Source: Porphyra umbilicalis (taxonomy: Eukaryota; Rhodophyta; Bangiophyceae; Bangiales; Bangiaceae). Taken from it: a stretch of 64,000 bases of DNA. Every line of letters starts with the position of its first letter. The first letter of the stretch is position 1. This document shows positions 41,725 to 53,300 of this stretch, piece by piece. The stretch covers positions 1 to 64,000 of the forward strand of contig KV919066.1 in assembly GCA_002049455.2 (NCBI GenBank), written 5' to 3'. The position numbers and the translations under genes were made by a program. The notes under the pieces are model-generated. The model saw only the letters and a list, made by a program, of their open reading frames with translations, was not told the origin of the DNA and ran no database searches.

Positions 41725-44700
41725 CTCCCACTTGCTCATTGCCGCGGTGGTTGTCATTTTCAGCAAAGCCTCATGGCCCCGACATGCTTGTCGTGCTTGG
41801 TCTTGCCGAGCTCCTTCGTCATTGGGTCCGCCACCATGTCGTCCGTTGCACAATGCTCCAGTGTCACCTTGACCGTCGTGATGGCCTCGCGCACGAAGTG
41901 GTAGCGAATGCCGATGTGCTTTGTGCGCTTCTGCTCGATGGGGAAGCGTCCTTAATCTTGTAGATCGCCGCCAGGCTTGATGCCACCAAAAGAAGATCGT
42001 CGACGTACAGCAGGACGATGATGATTTCGCCGTCATCAAGAAAGCGGTAGAGACATGCATCCGGGTCAATGTTGTCAAACCCCTGCGACTTGAATAAGTT
42101 GTCAAGATTGGCATACCACATCTTGGGGGCTTGCTTCAGCCCATACAGCGCTTGGAGGAGACGACACACTTTGTCAGGATACGTCGGATTGACATAGCTG
42201 TCTGGCTGCTTCATGTTGACCTCCTCGTCAAGGTCTCCGTTGAGGAATGCCGTCTTGACGTCCATCTGATGAAGCTCCCACCCGTTCGCCGCCGTCATCG
42301 CCAGGATGCATCGAGCGGTGGTGAACTTGGCCACCGGCGCGAACGTCTCGTTGAAGTCGAGCCCCGTGATCTGCCGGTTCCCCATGAAGCACAGGCGCGC
42401 CTTGTGCCGCGTCGTGTTGCTCCTGTTCTTGTCAACCTCGTTCTTGACCGTGTGAACCCACTTGCCCTTCAGCACGCGTCGACTGGCCGGCCGATCCGTC
42501 AAGCGCCGAGTCTTGTTCTTGCGGATGGCTTCCATCTCCTCGTCCATGGAAATCTTCCACTTAGCCGATTCTTGCCCTTGAACGGCTTGCACGTACGTCG
42601 TGGGCGCCTCGTGAGCAACCAGGCTCACCGGTCGCCAGTACTCGACAGGGGGTCGCCGCGCTCTGCCGCTCCGACGAAGCGTGTCTTGAGAGCCGCCACT
42701 ACCTTGATTGTCGTCCGCGGACTTGTCAGATCCATCGTTTTGCTTGTCGTCCTTGTCGTCATTGTCAGCATCTACGTCTTCGCCGTCGCTTGCAGAACGC
42801 AAGCCCGTCTGGACTTCGACAACTTCGTCTCCGGGAAGCTCCTCTGCAACTTCTGCAGTCTCGCTTACATTGGTCTCGGCGAACACAACGCTTCGTGCCT
42901 TGCCAACCTTGCCGTCGTCAACAATGGCTGTGTATGCCTTGCTGCCGTCAAGATAGCCTAAGACGACGCCCTTCGCCGCCTGGTCGCCAAGCATGCCGTC
43001 GATGTGATTCTTGTGCAGCAAGACCGAGCATGTCAACCCAAGCACCCGCATGTGGCTTACGTTGGGCTTATTCCCGGTCCACAGCTCAAAAGGCGTCTTG
43101 CCAACGGATAGTGCCCGGTTCGTGAAGCGGTTCTTGATGTACACCACCGTCTTGATGGCATCCGCCCAAAGATCCTGATCGACGTCCTTGTGTCGCATCA
43201 TGGGGCGAGCCATCTCCACGAGGACTCGGTTGAGCCGCTCAGCAACTCCGTTCTGCTGCGGCGTGTCGGGCACCGTGGTCTGGTGCGTCGTGCCGTTCTC
43301 ATCGTGGAGAGCCTTGAATGCTCAAAAGGCGTCTTGCCGACGGATAGTGCCCGGTTTGTGAAGCGGTTCTTGATGTACACCACTGTCTTGATGGCATCCG
43401 CCCAAAGATCCTGATCGACGTCCTTGTGTCGCATCATGGGGCGAGCCATCTCCACGAGGACTCGGTTGAGCCGCTCAGCAACTCCGTTATGCTGCGGCGT
43501 TTCGGGCACCGTGGTCTGGTGCGTCGTGCTGTTCTCATCGTGGAGAGCCTTGAATGCGCTCGACACGTACTAGCCGCCATTGTCGGAGCGAAGGATCTTG
43601 ATCTTGGTTCCCGTGTGCAGCTGGACCTTAGTCAGCCACCTCTTGTACTCAGAGAGCAGATCGGTCTTTTTCTGCAGGAAGACCACGTCGGTCCAGCGGG
43701 AGAAGTCGTCGGTGAAGGTGCCGAAGTAGAGCGCACCGCCACGCGACGGCTGCGACATTGGCCCGCCCAGGTCCGAGTGCACGAGCTGCAGGCGCTTGGT
43801 CACTCGACCTCCTCCTGCACTCGGCATTGGCGTCATAGCCGCCTTCCCGTACACGCACGGCTCGCAGACGTCCGTGACAACCATGGAAGAGGACTTAAGT
43901 CCGTCAATGTCCTTGTTCTTGATCATCCGCTCAACGCCAGACACGTTGACGTGCCCAAGGCGCTCATGCCATAGCTGCAGGGAGGCCACCGCAGAAACAT
44001 CCGACAAAGGGGCCATGTCCAGGTGGTAAAGCCCGTTTTTACGCCTGCCGAACGCAGCAATCTTCTCGTTCATCTTGATGATCGTCTTACCGCCCTTGAA
44101 TGACACTTCCGCCCCACGTTCCTCCATCATGCCGACCGACATGAGGTTGACGCGCATTGTAGAAACATGAAGTACCTCCTTCAATTTGATCTTGAGCGTC
44201 CTGCCCTGAACGATGACGTTGAGGACGGCCGTTTCGACACCCGCCGTGGTCACGGACCCCTTTCCAAACATGGTAAAGCTGCGTCCCGTGGTCGTCTGGT
44301 AACCATCGAAGCTCGCGTGCACGCAGCACATGTATGAAGACGCCACAGAATCGACGAGCCACGACTTGGAGATGTCATCGGTGTCAGCTGCATTGCCCAC
44401 CAGACAGATGGCCTCGTCGCTATCGCTAGCGTCGTAAGCAGCCATCGCGGCCACCATGTGCGTTTCTTGCTCCTGGGCTTTAGAACTGGGCAATCGTCAG
44501 AGTTGTGTCCCAACGTTTGGCAGTAGTAACACTCGATCTCAGAGAGGTCACCACGGCGACCTTGACCTCGATAGTTGGCGCCGACAAGTACCATGTCGCC
44601 AATGCGCTTCGTCGCCGGTGACGTTTCCGCCGGCCGCCGCTCCTCCTGAAGCAAGCGGCTCTTGACAAAGTCAAGGCTCAGCTTGTTCTCTCCCTTGACG

Positions 44701-45370
44701 TCGAGAGCCACCAGCAGGTTCTCGTACTTGGACGTCAGCCCGTTGAGGACTCTCATGGCAACGTCCATCTCCGTCACCTCGCCGCCCATGGCCTAGAGGT
44801 TCTCGCCGAGGTTGCGCACGCGGTTGATGTAGCCATGCATGCCCTCGCCGACGGTCATTTCGACGGTGTAGAACTCGGGTCGCGCCTTCATCTTGTTCAT
44901 CAAACTCTTGCGCTGGAAGACACCTTGCAGCGTCGACCACATTTCCGCCGTCGTCTTGCAGCCCGACACGTGCTCGAGCTGCTCAGACCCAAGGGTGAGC
45001 CCGATGATAGCGCTCGCCTTCGTGTCTCGACGCTTCCACAACGCCAACTCGCGGTCTTCCGCGTCCGTCGGCTTGCCGTCTTCGTCAAGCATATCGTCCA
45101 GGTCGCGCAGCACGAGGACCATCTTAATGCGCTGACGCCACTCGTGGAAGTTCGTCTCCGTCAACTTTTCGATCGTGATGCCGCCCATGCCGGCAGCGCC
45201 TCCGTCCATGATGTCCTCTTGTCGTAGCGCCCGACCTTTCCGAGCCGTGCACATTGACCGTCACGTCCTTGAACCAACTTGACCTCGACTTTTTCGCACT
45301 TGCGGCGACCGCCGCGACACCAGCTGGCACACCTTGCTCTTGTCACAGCTCCGGCTCTGGGCTCATAACC

Positions 45371-45456
45371 TGTTGGGATTCGAAAGTTGTACCACTCAGC
45401 TACAGCCACAATACCAGTGTGAATGGACCTGAGGAGTTCAAACCTATAATCCAACA
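45371..45456 (-). repeat. TRIM-type LTR used as the 5' LTR of E3 (86 bp)
   Basis: The minus strand reads TGTTGGATTATAGG...CCCAACA, then the primer site and the copia leader. TTGAC (GTCAA on the minus strand) lies directly outside at 45457-45461. Confidence 0.85.
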
Positions 45457-46050
45457 TTGACGAGAAGGTCTACATGGAGCAGCCAGATGGCTATATCAAT
45501 TTGATGTGTACTGAAAAGATGTCTTTTCTGCTTTAAGCGCTGTATGGTCTGAAAGAAGCCAACAAGATGTGCTTCACCCAGCGGGACGACTTCCGGGCGT
45601 CGCAGGGGTTCGATCACATCGACCCGGATGCATGTTTTTACCTCCTCATGGATGACGGCAAAATAATCATCGACCTCGTGTACGTCGACGATTTTCTTTT
45701 ATTGGCATCAAGCCTGTCGGCGATCTACATGATTAAGGACGCTCTGCACAGGCGTTTTGAGATGAAGGACCGGGGCGAGTCGAAGGTCATCCTCGGGCTA
45801 GAGATTAGGTGTCACAAGGCGTTGGGCACCCTCAAGCTGTCACAGGGCAAGAACGCGACGCAAGTGCTGAGGACGTTCGATATGGCGGAGTGCAACCCCA
45901 TCGGAACACCACGAGGCGTTCACTACGGAAAAGGTGACACTGGAGAATTGTTCAACAGACAACATGGATGCGGACCAAATTTCGGAGGAGGTAGGCAAGA
46001 AAAAGCAACATAAGCATGTCGAGACGATGGGACTTTGCTGTGTGAAGTCG
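45457..46050 (+). mobile_element. 3' part of old copia copy E5
   Basis: This codes in part for copia reverse transcriptase (YVDDFLLLASS) and the extreme end of the pol region, in a clearly more diverged version than E1-E4. It has several breaks and no 3' LTR that I can recognise. The start, TTGAC, is half of a target-site duplication whose other half is at 57606-57610, next to the 5' part of the same old element on the opposite strand. Confidence 0.75.
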
Positions 46051-48314
46051 ACGATGTTGAGTGGGTCCGTTGATTCTTTAGGCACGGCGTTCCCAGGCAT
46101 GCGAAGACGCACATGATAGCCGCCAGGCCACCTCAGCCGCAGCGTCCTCCCAGGCAGCCCCTCTGGCGCGGCCGAAGAGACCCGCACGGCGTCTTCCAGG
46201 GCAGCTGCCGCACTTTCGATGGGTGACCATAGCCTTCCACTCAAGGCGCAACTTCCCACACAAATCTCCCCTGGAGCTCAACCCCTGATGGGTTCCCCGC
46301 TAAAATCGTGCAAACATGTACATGCAGTGTCACAAAACACATGCAGCGACTGACGACCTTCGCAAGGGCCGGTTGTCACTGGGGATTGTAAAAGTACACT
46401 TCACACTCCCCCCCAGTTCTGCGGGGATCATTGCAGCCACCCCGTCGAATACCAGTCAGCAGAAGTCCGTGCAAGGCTCTCCGGGGACGATCCAACCAAA
46501 AGGTCTCAAGCCCTGTAGGCCGCCTTCATGCAGAGCGGTCTGAATCCCTTCAGCCCCATGTCCAGAATTCAGATTTTGAACCAACCTCCGATGGGGACAA
46601 ATCAGACCCGGGAGGATGCCAGAGGCACGTCCGGGCCTGTCTGGCTCACGTACGACCCCATCCGGTACATCGGAGAACACACCCACAGTGATCGTTCTGG
46701 CCTCGAGGCTGAAGCCCGTGAGAAGCCTTCCAAATCTCAGTTTTTCAACCGTCTTCGGAAGGGGCCCAGGAGGGTCCGGGCAGGTGCTCCGGTGACGCCC
46801 GACCCGTCCAGGTGCCCGTTCGACCACATCTATTCCGTCGAGCCCTACCGAAGGAAAGCCTAGAGTTATTTCGCCCCATGACCACGTGTTGCAGTGACCT
46901 CACGTGTTGCAACGACGCCGCGTGTTGCAACGTCGCCACGTCTTGCTCCCGGAACAATCTTCCATGCCACGACATTCGGGCCCGAAATCTTGAAATCGGC
47001 GCCCGGGCCCGCCCAGCCGGATGCAATCACGCCCGTTAGCGCCCCATAGCCGGGCACTTTGACGACGCGCCTTAGCACGCCGGGTCCGGCAGGGATGCAA
47101 GCGTTGCGGGCGACGGCGCAATGCGCGGAGTCGCCCGTAGCCCACTCAGCCCTCCAATCACAAGCGCGCGCCTTGCACTACAGTCTCGCCAACTGTGCAA
47201 AGCCGGAGATGTACATTTTTATAGCCAAGCGGGCCGCTGGCGTTTTGTCAACTAGGAGAATAAACTCGCCCAGGCGCTGCGTGGTTTGCGCTTTGCGCTT
47301 GACGTTGAATTTGGGAAGGACCGCTTTTTTCCGTCGCCGTGTTCACAGTACACGACTCTTTGGCGCAAGCCCAAACGACCAGGTACTTGTCGAAAACCAC
47401 GCTCGACCGCCAGGGCGCGTCCTTGGCAGCTTGCCGCAGCCACCACGGCAACCAGAGCCGCAACCGCCGCGCGCACGTCCCTCCCGCAACGGCCGCGTTC
47501 CTCCCAAAAAGGGCACAATGTAGCCGCGTTAGGAGTTTGATGGACGCGTCGAGCATGCCGCGGAGCAGGTCCTCGGCGTGAGACGTCGGGATCTGGCTCG
47601 CCGGTTTGTTGTGCATCGCCGAGGCTAGGTGCTGGCAACGCTGCCGCTTCTTAAGCCTGCCGCCGACGTGCTTTTTCTGCAGCTTTCGAACTTCACGCCG
47701 CGTAGAGCCTGACGCTCTCTCCAAGGCAAAGCTTTGAGAGCTGTCTGAGTTGCCCGAGTAGTCAAATTCGCCGTCATCGATGCTTTTTCGGCTGTCGACA
47801 GGCCCAGCAGGACACAGCGCCACCTGCAGCAGAGATTGGCGCGTCACCCTCCGGCGAAACACTGCCGCTAAAAGCTACACCACCTCGCCCCACAACCACT
47901 TCACCAACCCCCATCACAACGCCGCTGCCCTTGGTCGCTCCGACAGATCCAGCCTCAGCGGCCAAACATTCAGCATGCTGAATGTCGTCGTCGGCCTTGA
48001 ACACCACTGCAGCAGCACCTTGAGCCCGGGCAAGGTCTTTTAACTTGGATTGAAGTGCAGTGACGCCTTTGCCGTGACGTTGTCAGTGGGCGCGCCGCCA
48101 GCTGCACACGTGATGCCGCCTGCTGCGGCTCCGCGGCTGCCGCTTGCGACCCGAGTGGAAACATTTTATGTCCTCCTTTTCTCTCCCGCAGTGTGCCACT
48201 TACGCGTCCTCTGACCTCTGCCCCTTCCCTGCGCGCCCCTCCGCAAACCGTCACTTCGCCACCGGTCCCTCCGCTGGCCGCCGATTCGCCAGGAGGCGCG
48301 ACTAGTTCGTCGTC
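46051..48314. other. No gene recognised; short minisatellite
   Basis: There are ORFs of 120-200 codons on the minus strand (around 46456-46827 and 47248-47862), but no motif I can name. At 46882-46945 a unit of about 18 bp (CACGTGTTGCAACGACGC and variants) repeats roughly four times. Confidence 0.35.
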
Positions 48315-48803
48315 CTAGGTGGTCAGAGGATGGAAAAAGTCGAATGAGATGCGTGCGGTTTCGGCGGACGCAGGTTTGAGCGCTAGGCGGAAGCCAGAAG
48401 CCGCCATCATGCCGCCCGCGCTCTCAAGGTACCGATACGGCATGCACAGCATTTGCGTGCCGGGAGCGCTCTCCAACACGTTAGGGTCCTCAAGCATCGG
48501 CAGCCAAATGATCTGATTCGTGATGTCGTAGCCAGACACGTGCTCGTAAAAGTTGAAATCGATTTTCGCAAGCGTGTGCATCCGGGCCGACGGGCGGGAT
48601 TCGCCGACACCAGCAACGGCAGAGAGTGTGTTCGGCAACCGCACTGGGAGCAGCGGCGACGAGAAGGGCAGGCCAAGAGCGGGGCACCCCGGGGGCCTGT
48701 GTGGGACCGGCCGAAGCGTTAGCAGCACAGGGCACGCAATTGCAAGCTGGGGGGAGAGAAAACTTCTCGCGCGATTTATGATCTGAGGCACAGCGGCATT
48801 CAC
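48315..48803 (-). CDS. Hypothetical ORF, unrecognised
   Basis: This 162-codon frame has a non-repetitive second half (KIDFNFYEHVSGYDITNQ, IWLPMLEDPNVLESAPG, MLCMPYRYLESAGG, ISFDFFHPLTT) with mixed residue use, unlike the Ala/Arg-rich frames around it. It could be the last exon of a gene or a relic. No family is recognised, and the N-terminal half is Pro/Arg-rich and doubtful. Confidence 0.28.
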   Translation of the reverse strand: MNAAVPQIINRARSFLSPQLAIACPVLLTLRPVPHRPPGCPALGLPFSSPLLPVRLPNTLSAVAGVGESRPSARMHTLAKIDFNFYEHVSGYDITNQIIWLPMLEDPNVLESAPGTQMLCMPYRYLESAGGMMAASGFRLALKPASAETARISFDFFHPLTT

Positions 48804-50790
48804 GTGCCACAGAAGCGTCTGTTAGAGCATACCGAGAAACGTCGGTTGCGAACGGTCTGCGAACCGTTGAAGAGCGCAACGTGTGCGCCTAAGAGTGGCC
48901 AAAAGAGTTTCGGCAGCGATATGCGCAGGCTCTGCGAACCCGCTCCGCTCGGATCGAGAGAACTTGTTGTCTTCTGTCGGCAGATCGCAGTTATCGGGAA
49001 ACGGAGAAGGCGACGTTGCTGGGTTGTCGACCTGCAAACTGGAGCCTGTGAGCAGCTTTCCCGTGAGATGTCCACATTCCAACAGTCCCGTGCTACATTT
49101 CAAGCAAACAGGCCATCCATCGACCTTGCGATCAAGCTGATGTGGACCCCAATTGTCAGCAAATCAGACGGTCAAGAGAGACACGCAGCGCGATAGTCTC
49201 CAAATGGCTGCAAATTCTTTCGATCGAGTTGACACGACGAGGTCAAATGCATAAATGTTGGAGACACGTTGGCAGTATCTCGCATCATCTCGCGGCGCTG
49301 TCGCATCTCGCGACTTACAGCAGGGAATTGTAGGTCTCCCGTTGGTCCGGTCAGCTGGCAGACGTACTGCGTACGTGCAATCTGGTGGCGCTTCCGCCTC
49401 GGTCGGCACTGGAGCATTCTATTCTGCAGCGCCTGTGAGGCGGCCGCTTGGTGTCTGCCGGTCACCGCGACGCAGAGCGGGCTCCTACGTGGTCGCCTGC
49501 GGAGGTCGAGCGACCCGGCCGGCAAGTCTGCCGAGACGCGGCAGGGTCCACTTACGATCGCGTCCCTTGCGGAGCAGCCCCATCGTGCGACCCCCTCCGA
49601 TTTCTGTGTCAGCGATCCGCATGCTCATTGGTCAGACGCACTCTCGCTGTGCTCTTCCCCGGTCACACCCTCGATTGGCCGTCCACAGTGAACGCCCGAC
49701 CGGGCGCCACATGTGGCTCAGAGAGCTCTGCGGCGTTTGAGCGACGCCCGCGAGCCCGGCAGGCCACGCGTAGAGCGCAGCGCCACGCTTGGCGTGACCT
49801 GCTGGGCCCCTGAGCTTGGCAGGCAAGAAAGGCGGCCGCCCGATTCCCCCCGAGCGAAAGGACGATCGAGGGCGGCCTCCTGTTTTTAGGGCGTACGGCG
49901 GGGTCGTGCCACCTGCGAGACCGTCGAGAATGGCCGGGGCGAAGCCTTGCGGGCCCCTTTGCGATCGTCTTCGCAGTGGCAGAGTGGAGGCGCCGCGCAT
50001 CGTCTTGAACTAACGCTTGAGCTTGGAGCAGACTCTATTTGTTGACCATCTGTGGGCGTAGTTCCAGCGCCGGGGGCAACCGCCTTTGGGCTGTGACCCG
50101 TTCGGCGCCGAGAGAGTAGCCGTGTGCATCCGCATGTGTGCGTACCGCCGCAATCGTCGCCAGCGGCCGCCGTTGCAGCGCGGGAAAGGAGACGTCGTGC
50201 GCGCGTGCTTTGTTGCGGCCGCCATCTTCGATGGCGGCCACGTTGCATCACTGGAGGAAGGACGTGCGAGTCGGCGCGCTTTTTCGCGGCCGCCGCTGTC
50301 GTTGGCGGCCGCGGCGGCACTGTGTGTGCGTGCGCGCTGCTCTTGGCGGCCGTCTTTCTTTGTGCCCGCCGCTGGTACACGACCGTTCTTGAACGAGGGT
50401 GCAGCGGGAGGCCTGGTGCCTCACCTTTTTGGCGGCCGCTCTGTGCAGAAGCGGCCGCCTTTCGCTCGCTGCCCACGAGGCGTCGTACTGTGCAAGGACC
50501 GGCCGTTGCGGCAGCATGGTTCTTCATGCGCCGCGTCGAATATCCAAAATGGAGCGCCGGCGCGGTCTGCGGCAGTTCTGCCGTATGTGCCGACGCACGC
50601 TGGGCGTCGGTGACGATCATCCCCTGTGCGCCCCATCCTGCCCATGTCCGTGGGCGGCGCGCACTCGTTTCATATAAGAGGCTTAACCATGAGCAGCTGG
50701 GGCCGACGCGCCACCACCACCAGCTGTACACCCTCCTTGCCTCGGTCCACTGCCGTCCCGTCCGCCGAGCCCGCATCTTCAAGACACGCG
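48804..50790. other. No gene recognised
   Basis: At 50216-50242 there is a short inverted repeat (GGCCGCCATC-TTC-GATGGCGGCC). Around 50545-50640 a plus frame reads QFCRMCRRTLGVGDDHPLC, a Cys/His cluster that could be a zinc-finger relic, but nothing around it supports a gene. Confidence 0.3.
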
Positions 50791-51150
50791 TATCTCCGCG
50801 TTGCGGCCGCCGCCGACGCGGCCTACCAGCCCATCCCGTCAAGGCCCGAGTCCCCCGGACAGGCGGCCGGGACCGTGCCTGCCGCCAAGCCCGACCGGCC
50901 GAGGTCCGCGTTGTTCCGACTGGCAGCCGCCGCCGCAGCTGCCGCCGAGCCCGCTTCGTCAGGGCCTGCGTCTCCCCGATTGGCGGCCGCCGCCGCGGCG
51001 GCCGCCGACCCCGCCCCGTCAAGGCCTGCGTCCCTCCGATTGGCGGCCGGGACCGTGTCGGACACTAAACCCGCCCCATCAAGGCCCACACTCTTCCGAC
51101 TGACGGCCACCGCCGCAGCAGCCGCCAAGCCCGCTTCGTCCAGGCTTGCG
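50791..51150. repeat. 60-bp tandem array, six units
   Basis: Six consecutive 60-bp units (20 codons) have the pattern LFRLAAAAAAAAEPASSGPA in the plus frame. A variant with AAGTV recurs every third unit, suggesting a 180-bp higher-order period. The ORF through it (50626-51159) is otherwise featureless. Confidence 0.7.
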
Positions 51151-51639
51151 TCCCCCTGATTGGCGGCCGGCACCCGCGCGGCTGCCGCGCCCAACTCGCG
51201 CGTACCAGCTGTCGCGAGGATAGCAATCACCGGCGAGCCCACCTCGAGCAAGCGCGCGCCGCACCAAAGTCCGCCCGTCATCATCGGATCCGGGGAGCCT
51301 TATTCGGTAAGGCGCATCTGGGTCCGCCTGGCGCCCGCCTCCGACGCGGCCGCCAAGCCCACTCGGTCGAGGTCCACCGTCTGCTACCAGGCGGCCGTCG
51401 CCCCAGCGGCGGCCGAGTCCCCCGAGCCCACCGCGTCCAGGACCATCTGCACCGACGTGGCCACCTGTCGAAACATCCAGTCCGCCAGGTCTCTTGGAGC
51501 AAGTGCGGCCACAAACTCCACCTGTGGCCGCGGGGGAACTGCGGGAGCTCCAGGAGCTTGCCCACAGAGCGCACAACATGGACCGGACGGCGCGATGGCT
51601 GCTGCTGGAGGGCAGTCCTGACTCCCTGGAGGAGAGCAA
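51151..51639. other. GC-rich, no gene recognised
   Basis: The 60-bp array fades out here. Overlapping ORFs exist on both strands, including a minus frame with CCALCGQAPG, without a recognisable domain. Confidence 0.3.
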
Positions 51640-52882
51640 TTGATGGGAGGCGCGGCAGAACAGGCGGCAGCAGATGAGGCATGGTCACCTGCCGCCTCCT
51701 CGGCCGCGCCCGGCGGGGCCGCCGATCGGGCGGCCCCCGATGCCGCCGCCACGGCCGCAGACCCACGCGCTGACGGAGATTTCGGGGCCCCTCCAAGCCG
51801 CAGCGTCGTGGAACGAGGATACAACCTCATTGCGGGGCGGTCATCAAGGCTGGGGCGAGGCCGCAGAGGTGCACTCGGCGGACCAATCGGCGCCGGCGGA
51901 CGCGGTGAAAGCGGCGTCGGAGATGCCACCCTTGACTCCGATGCCAAGCTTGCAGTCAGCGACCGCGGGGCGGGCAGGCGCGGAGCACTCGGAGGGCGCT
52001 GCCCTATCGGCGGCCGCGGTGCAGTGGTTGCAGAGGTGCGCGAGGCTGAACTGTCTGTCGCCGCGGCCACTTCCGGTATCCCGGCCTCTGACGCTGCACG
52101 AGGCGATGGCGGCGACGCAGAGTCCCGCAGCGCCGCGTTGCCCAGCCGATCAGGTTACGGAGCGGCCGCCTCAGCGGCCACTCACGGGAGTGGATCTGGC
52201 GACACAGCCGGAGCCGCGGCCGCCGACGGCGGCTGCGGCGGCGGAACCGGAGTCGACGATGAAGGGCGTGCACCACCCGCCAAATTCGGCGGGGTTGGGC
52301 ATGGAGAGGGTGCAGCGGCCGCCGGTGGAGGCGGGGACGGTGGCGGGCCCCCTTCCTCCTCAGCCACCGCTGCCACTGCCGACGCCGTCGCTGCTGGCGA
52401 CAGCGAGTCTTCTACCGGCAGGGACAGAGGAGGCTGCCGCGGATGGACCGAGGCAGAGCGAGAAGCTCTCTGCAAGGCCTTATTGGCGGTGGCGCAAGAC
52501 CCGGTGGACGGTACCGACCTGAGCCGAGCAACCTTTGCCGCTGAAATCGTCAACGGGTACGAGTCCCATTGCCCGATGGGCCCTGGACGCAGGGCGTGCA
52601 CGGACACCGCCATCGACCGCGAACTGCGTTATTCAGGTTTCAAGCACTTTCAACACTTTTCAACCCCGATGGTGGCCGTCGGGCGTCGCCAGATGACGGG
52701 CAATTTGACCGAAAAGGATTTGATACGCATGGCCACCGCGCACTTTGACGCCGAGAACCTGTATGAGTCCGTGCAGGTGCATGACAACGACAAAGGACGC
52801 GCTGATGTTGGTGGTGAAGGAGAGCGGCACGGGAGCAGCCGATTGGGTCAAGCGTTGGACGCTCATGCGCAAGTGAAACGAG
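51640..52882 (+). pseudogene. Harbinger ORF1-like protein, N-terminal Myb/trihelix part
   Basis: The first ~260 codons are Ala/Gly/Ser-rich and may not be real protein. From about 52440 a conserved-looking domain follows: RGWTEAEREALCKALLAVAQDP, then GTDLSRATFAAEIVNGY, RACTDTAIDREL, FKHFQHFSTPMVAVGR and TGNLTEKDLIRMATAHF. A Trp-acidic start, the V-x-x-D-P-V-x-G-T-D turn and the closing T-E-K-D-L-I-x-x-A-x-x-x-F block are typical of the Myb/SANT-like domain in the ORF1 that accompanies PIF/Harbinger transposases, where it binds DNA and helps import the transposase. Copia E4 interrupts it at 52883. The C-terminal part is at 40135-41306 (-). Confidence 0.6.
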
Positions 52883-53300
52883 TGTTGGACTGTGACGCTC
52901 GTCGCCGACTCCTCTGGCGGTTCGCGGATGGATGATGGTCGGTGACCCTTATGGTACCCCACATGGTACATTTGCAAGACGTGGTCAAGTTGCACACATT
53001 CGTGTTGGGTCATCTAGTGGCGTTACTTTTGGCGTGTTTTGGATTTGATCTTCGCTTTGCTCTAGTGGCTTTTGATTTGGTGAGTGATTCGATTTGATGC
53101 GAGGGCGTGGGCGTCGGTGTGGGCGCGAGAGGGGGGAGCACTTGGGCGGGTGGGGACTATTTGAGAGGTTCTCTCGGTTGGGAGAGGCGGGCGAACCTGA
53201 GGACAACCAACAAAGCACGTTCGCACACACACACACAAGCTCAAGCCACTCAACAACTTCACCGGGGTTCCCTAAACCCTATCCCCACTGCGTTTCAACA
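52883..53300 (+). repeat. 5' LTR of E4 (418 bp)
   Basis: By eye it differs from the 3' LTR of E3 at about 4-5% of positions. It shares CATCTAGTGGCG with it. ACGAG precedes it (52878-52882). Confidence 0.9.

Larger units (their letters stand above)
41307..45456 (-). mobile_element. Ty1/copia element E3, broken, with unlike LTRs
   Basis: On the minus strand it starts with an 86-bp TRIM-type LTR (45371-45456), then a primer site (complement of GGTTATGAGCCCA, 45358-45370), copia gag, protease, integrase and part of the reverse transcriptase, and ends in a 418-bp copia LTR (41307-41724). It has more than four breaks and shares internal rearrangements with E4. The outside 5-mers do not match each other but match those of E4 (see the inversion entry). 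Confidence 0.88.

Noticed and set aside
52870-52882. A TRIM purine tract in front of E4 (AAGTGAAACGAG)
   Set aside because: It resembles the TRIM tract, but the upstream sequence reads as Harbinger ORF1, and ACGAG is better explained as half of a target-site duplication.
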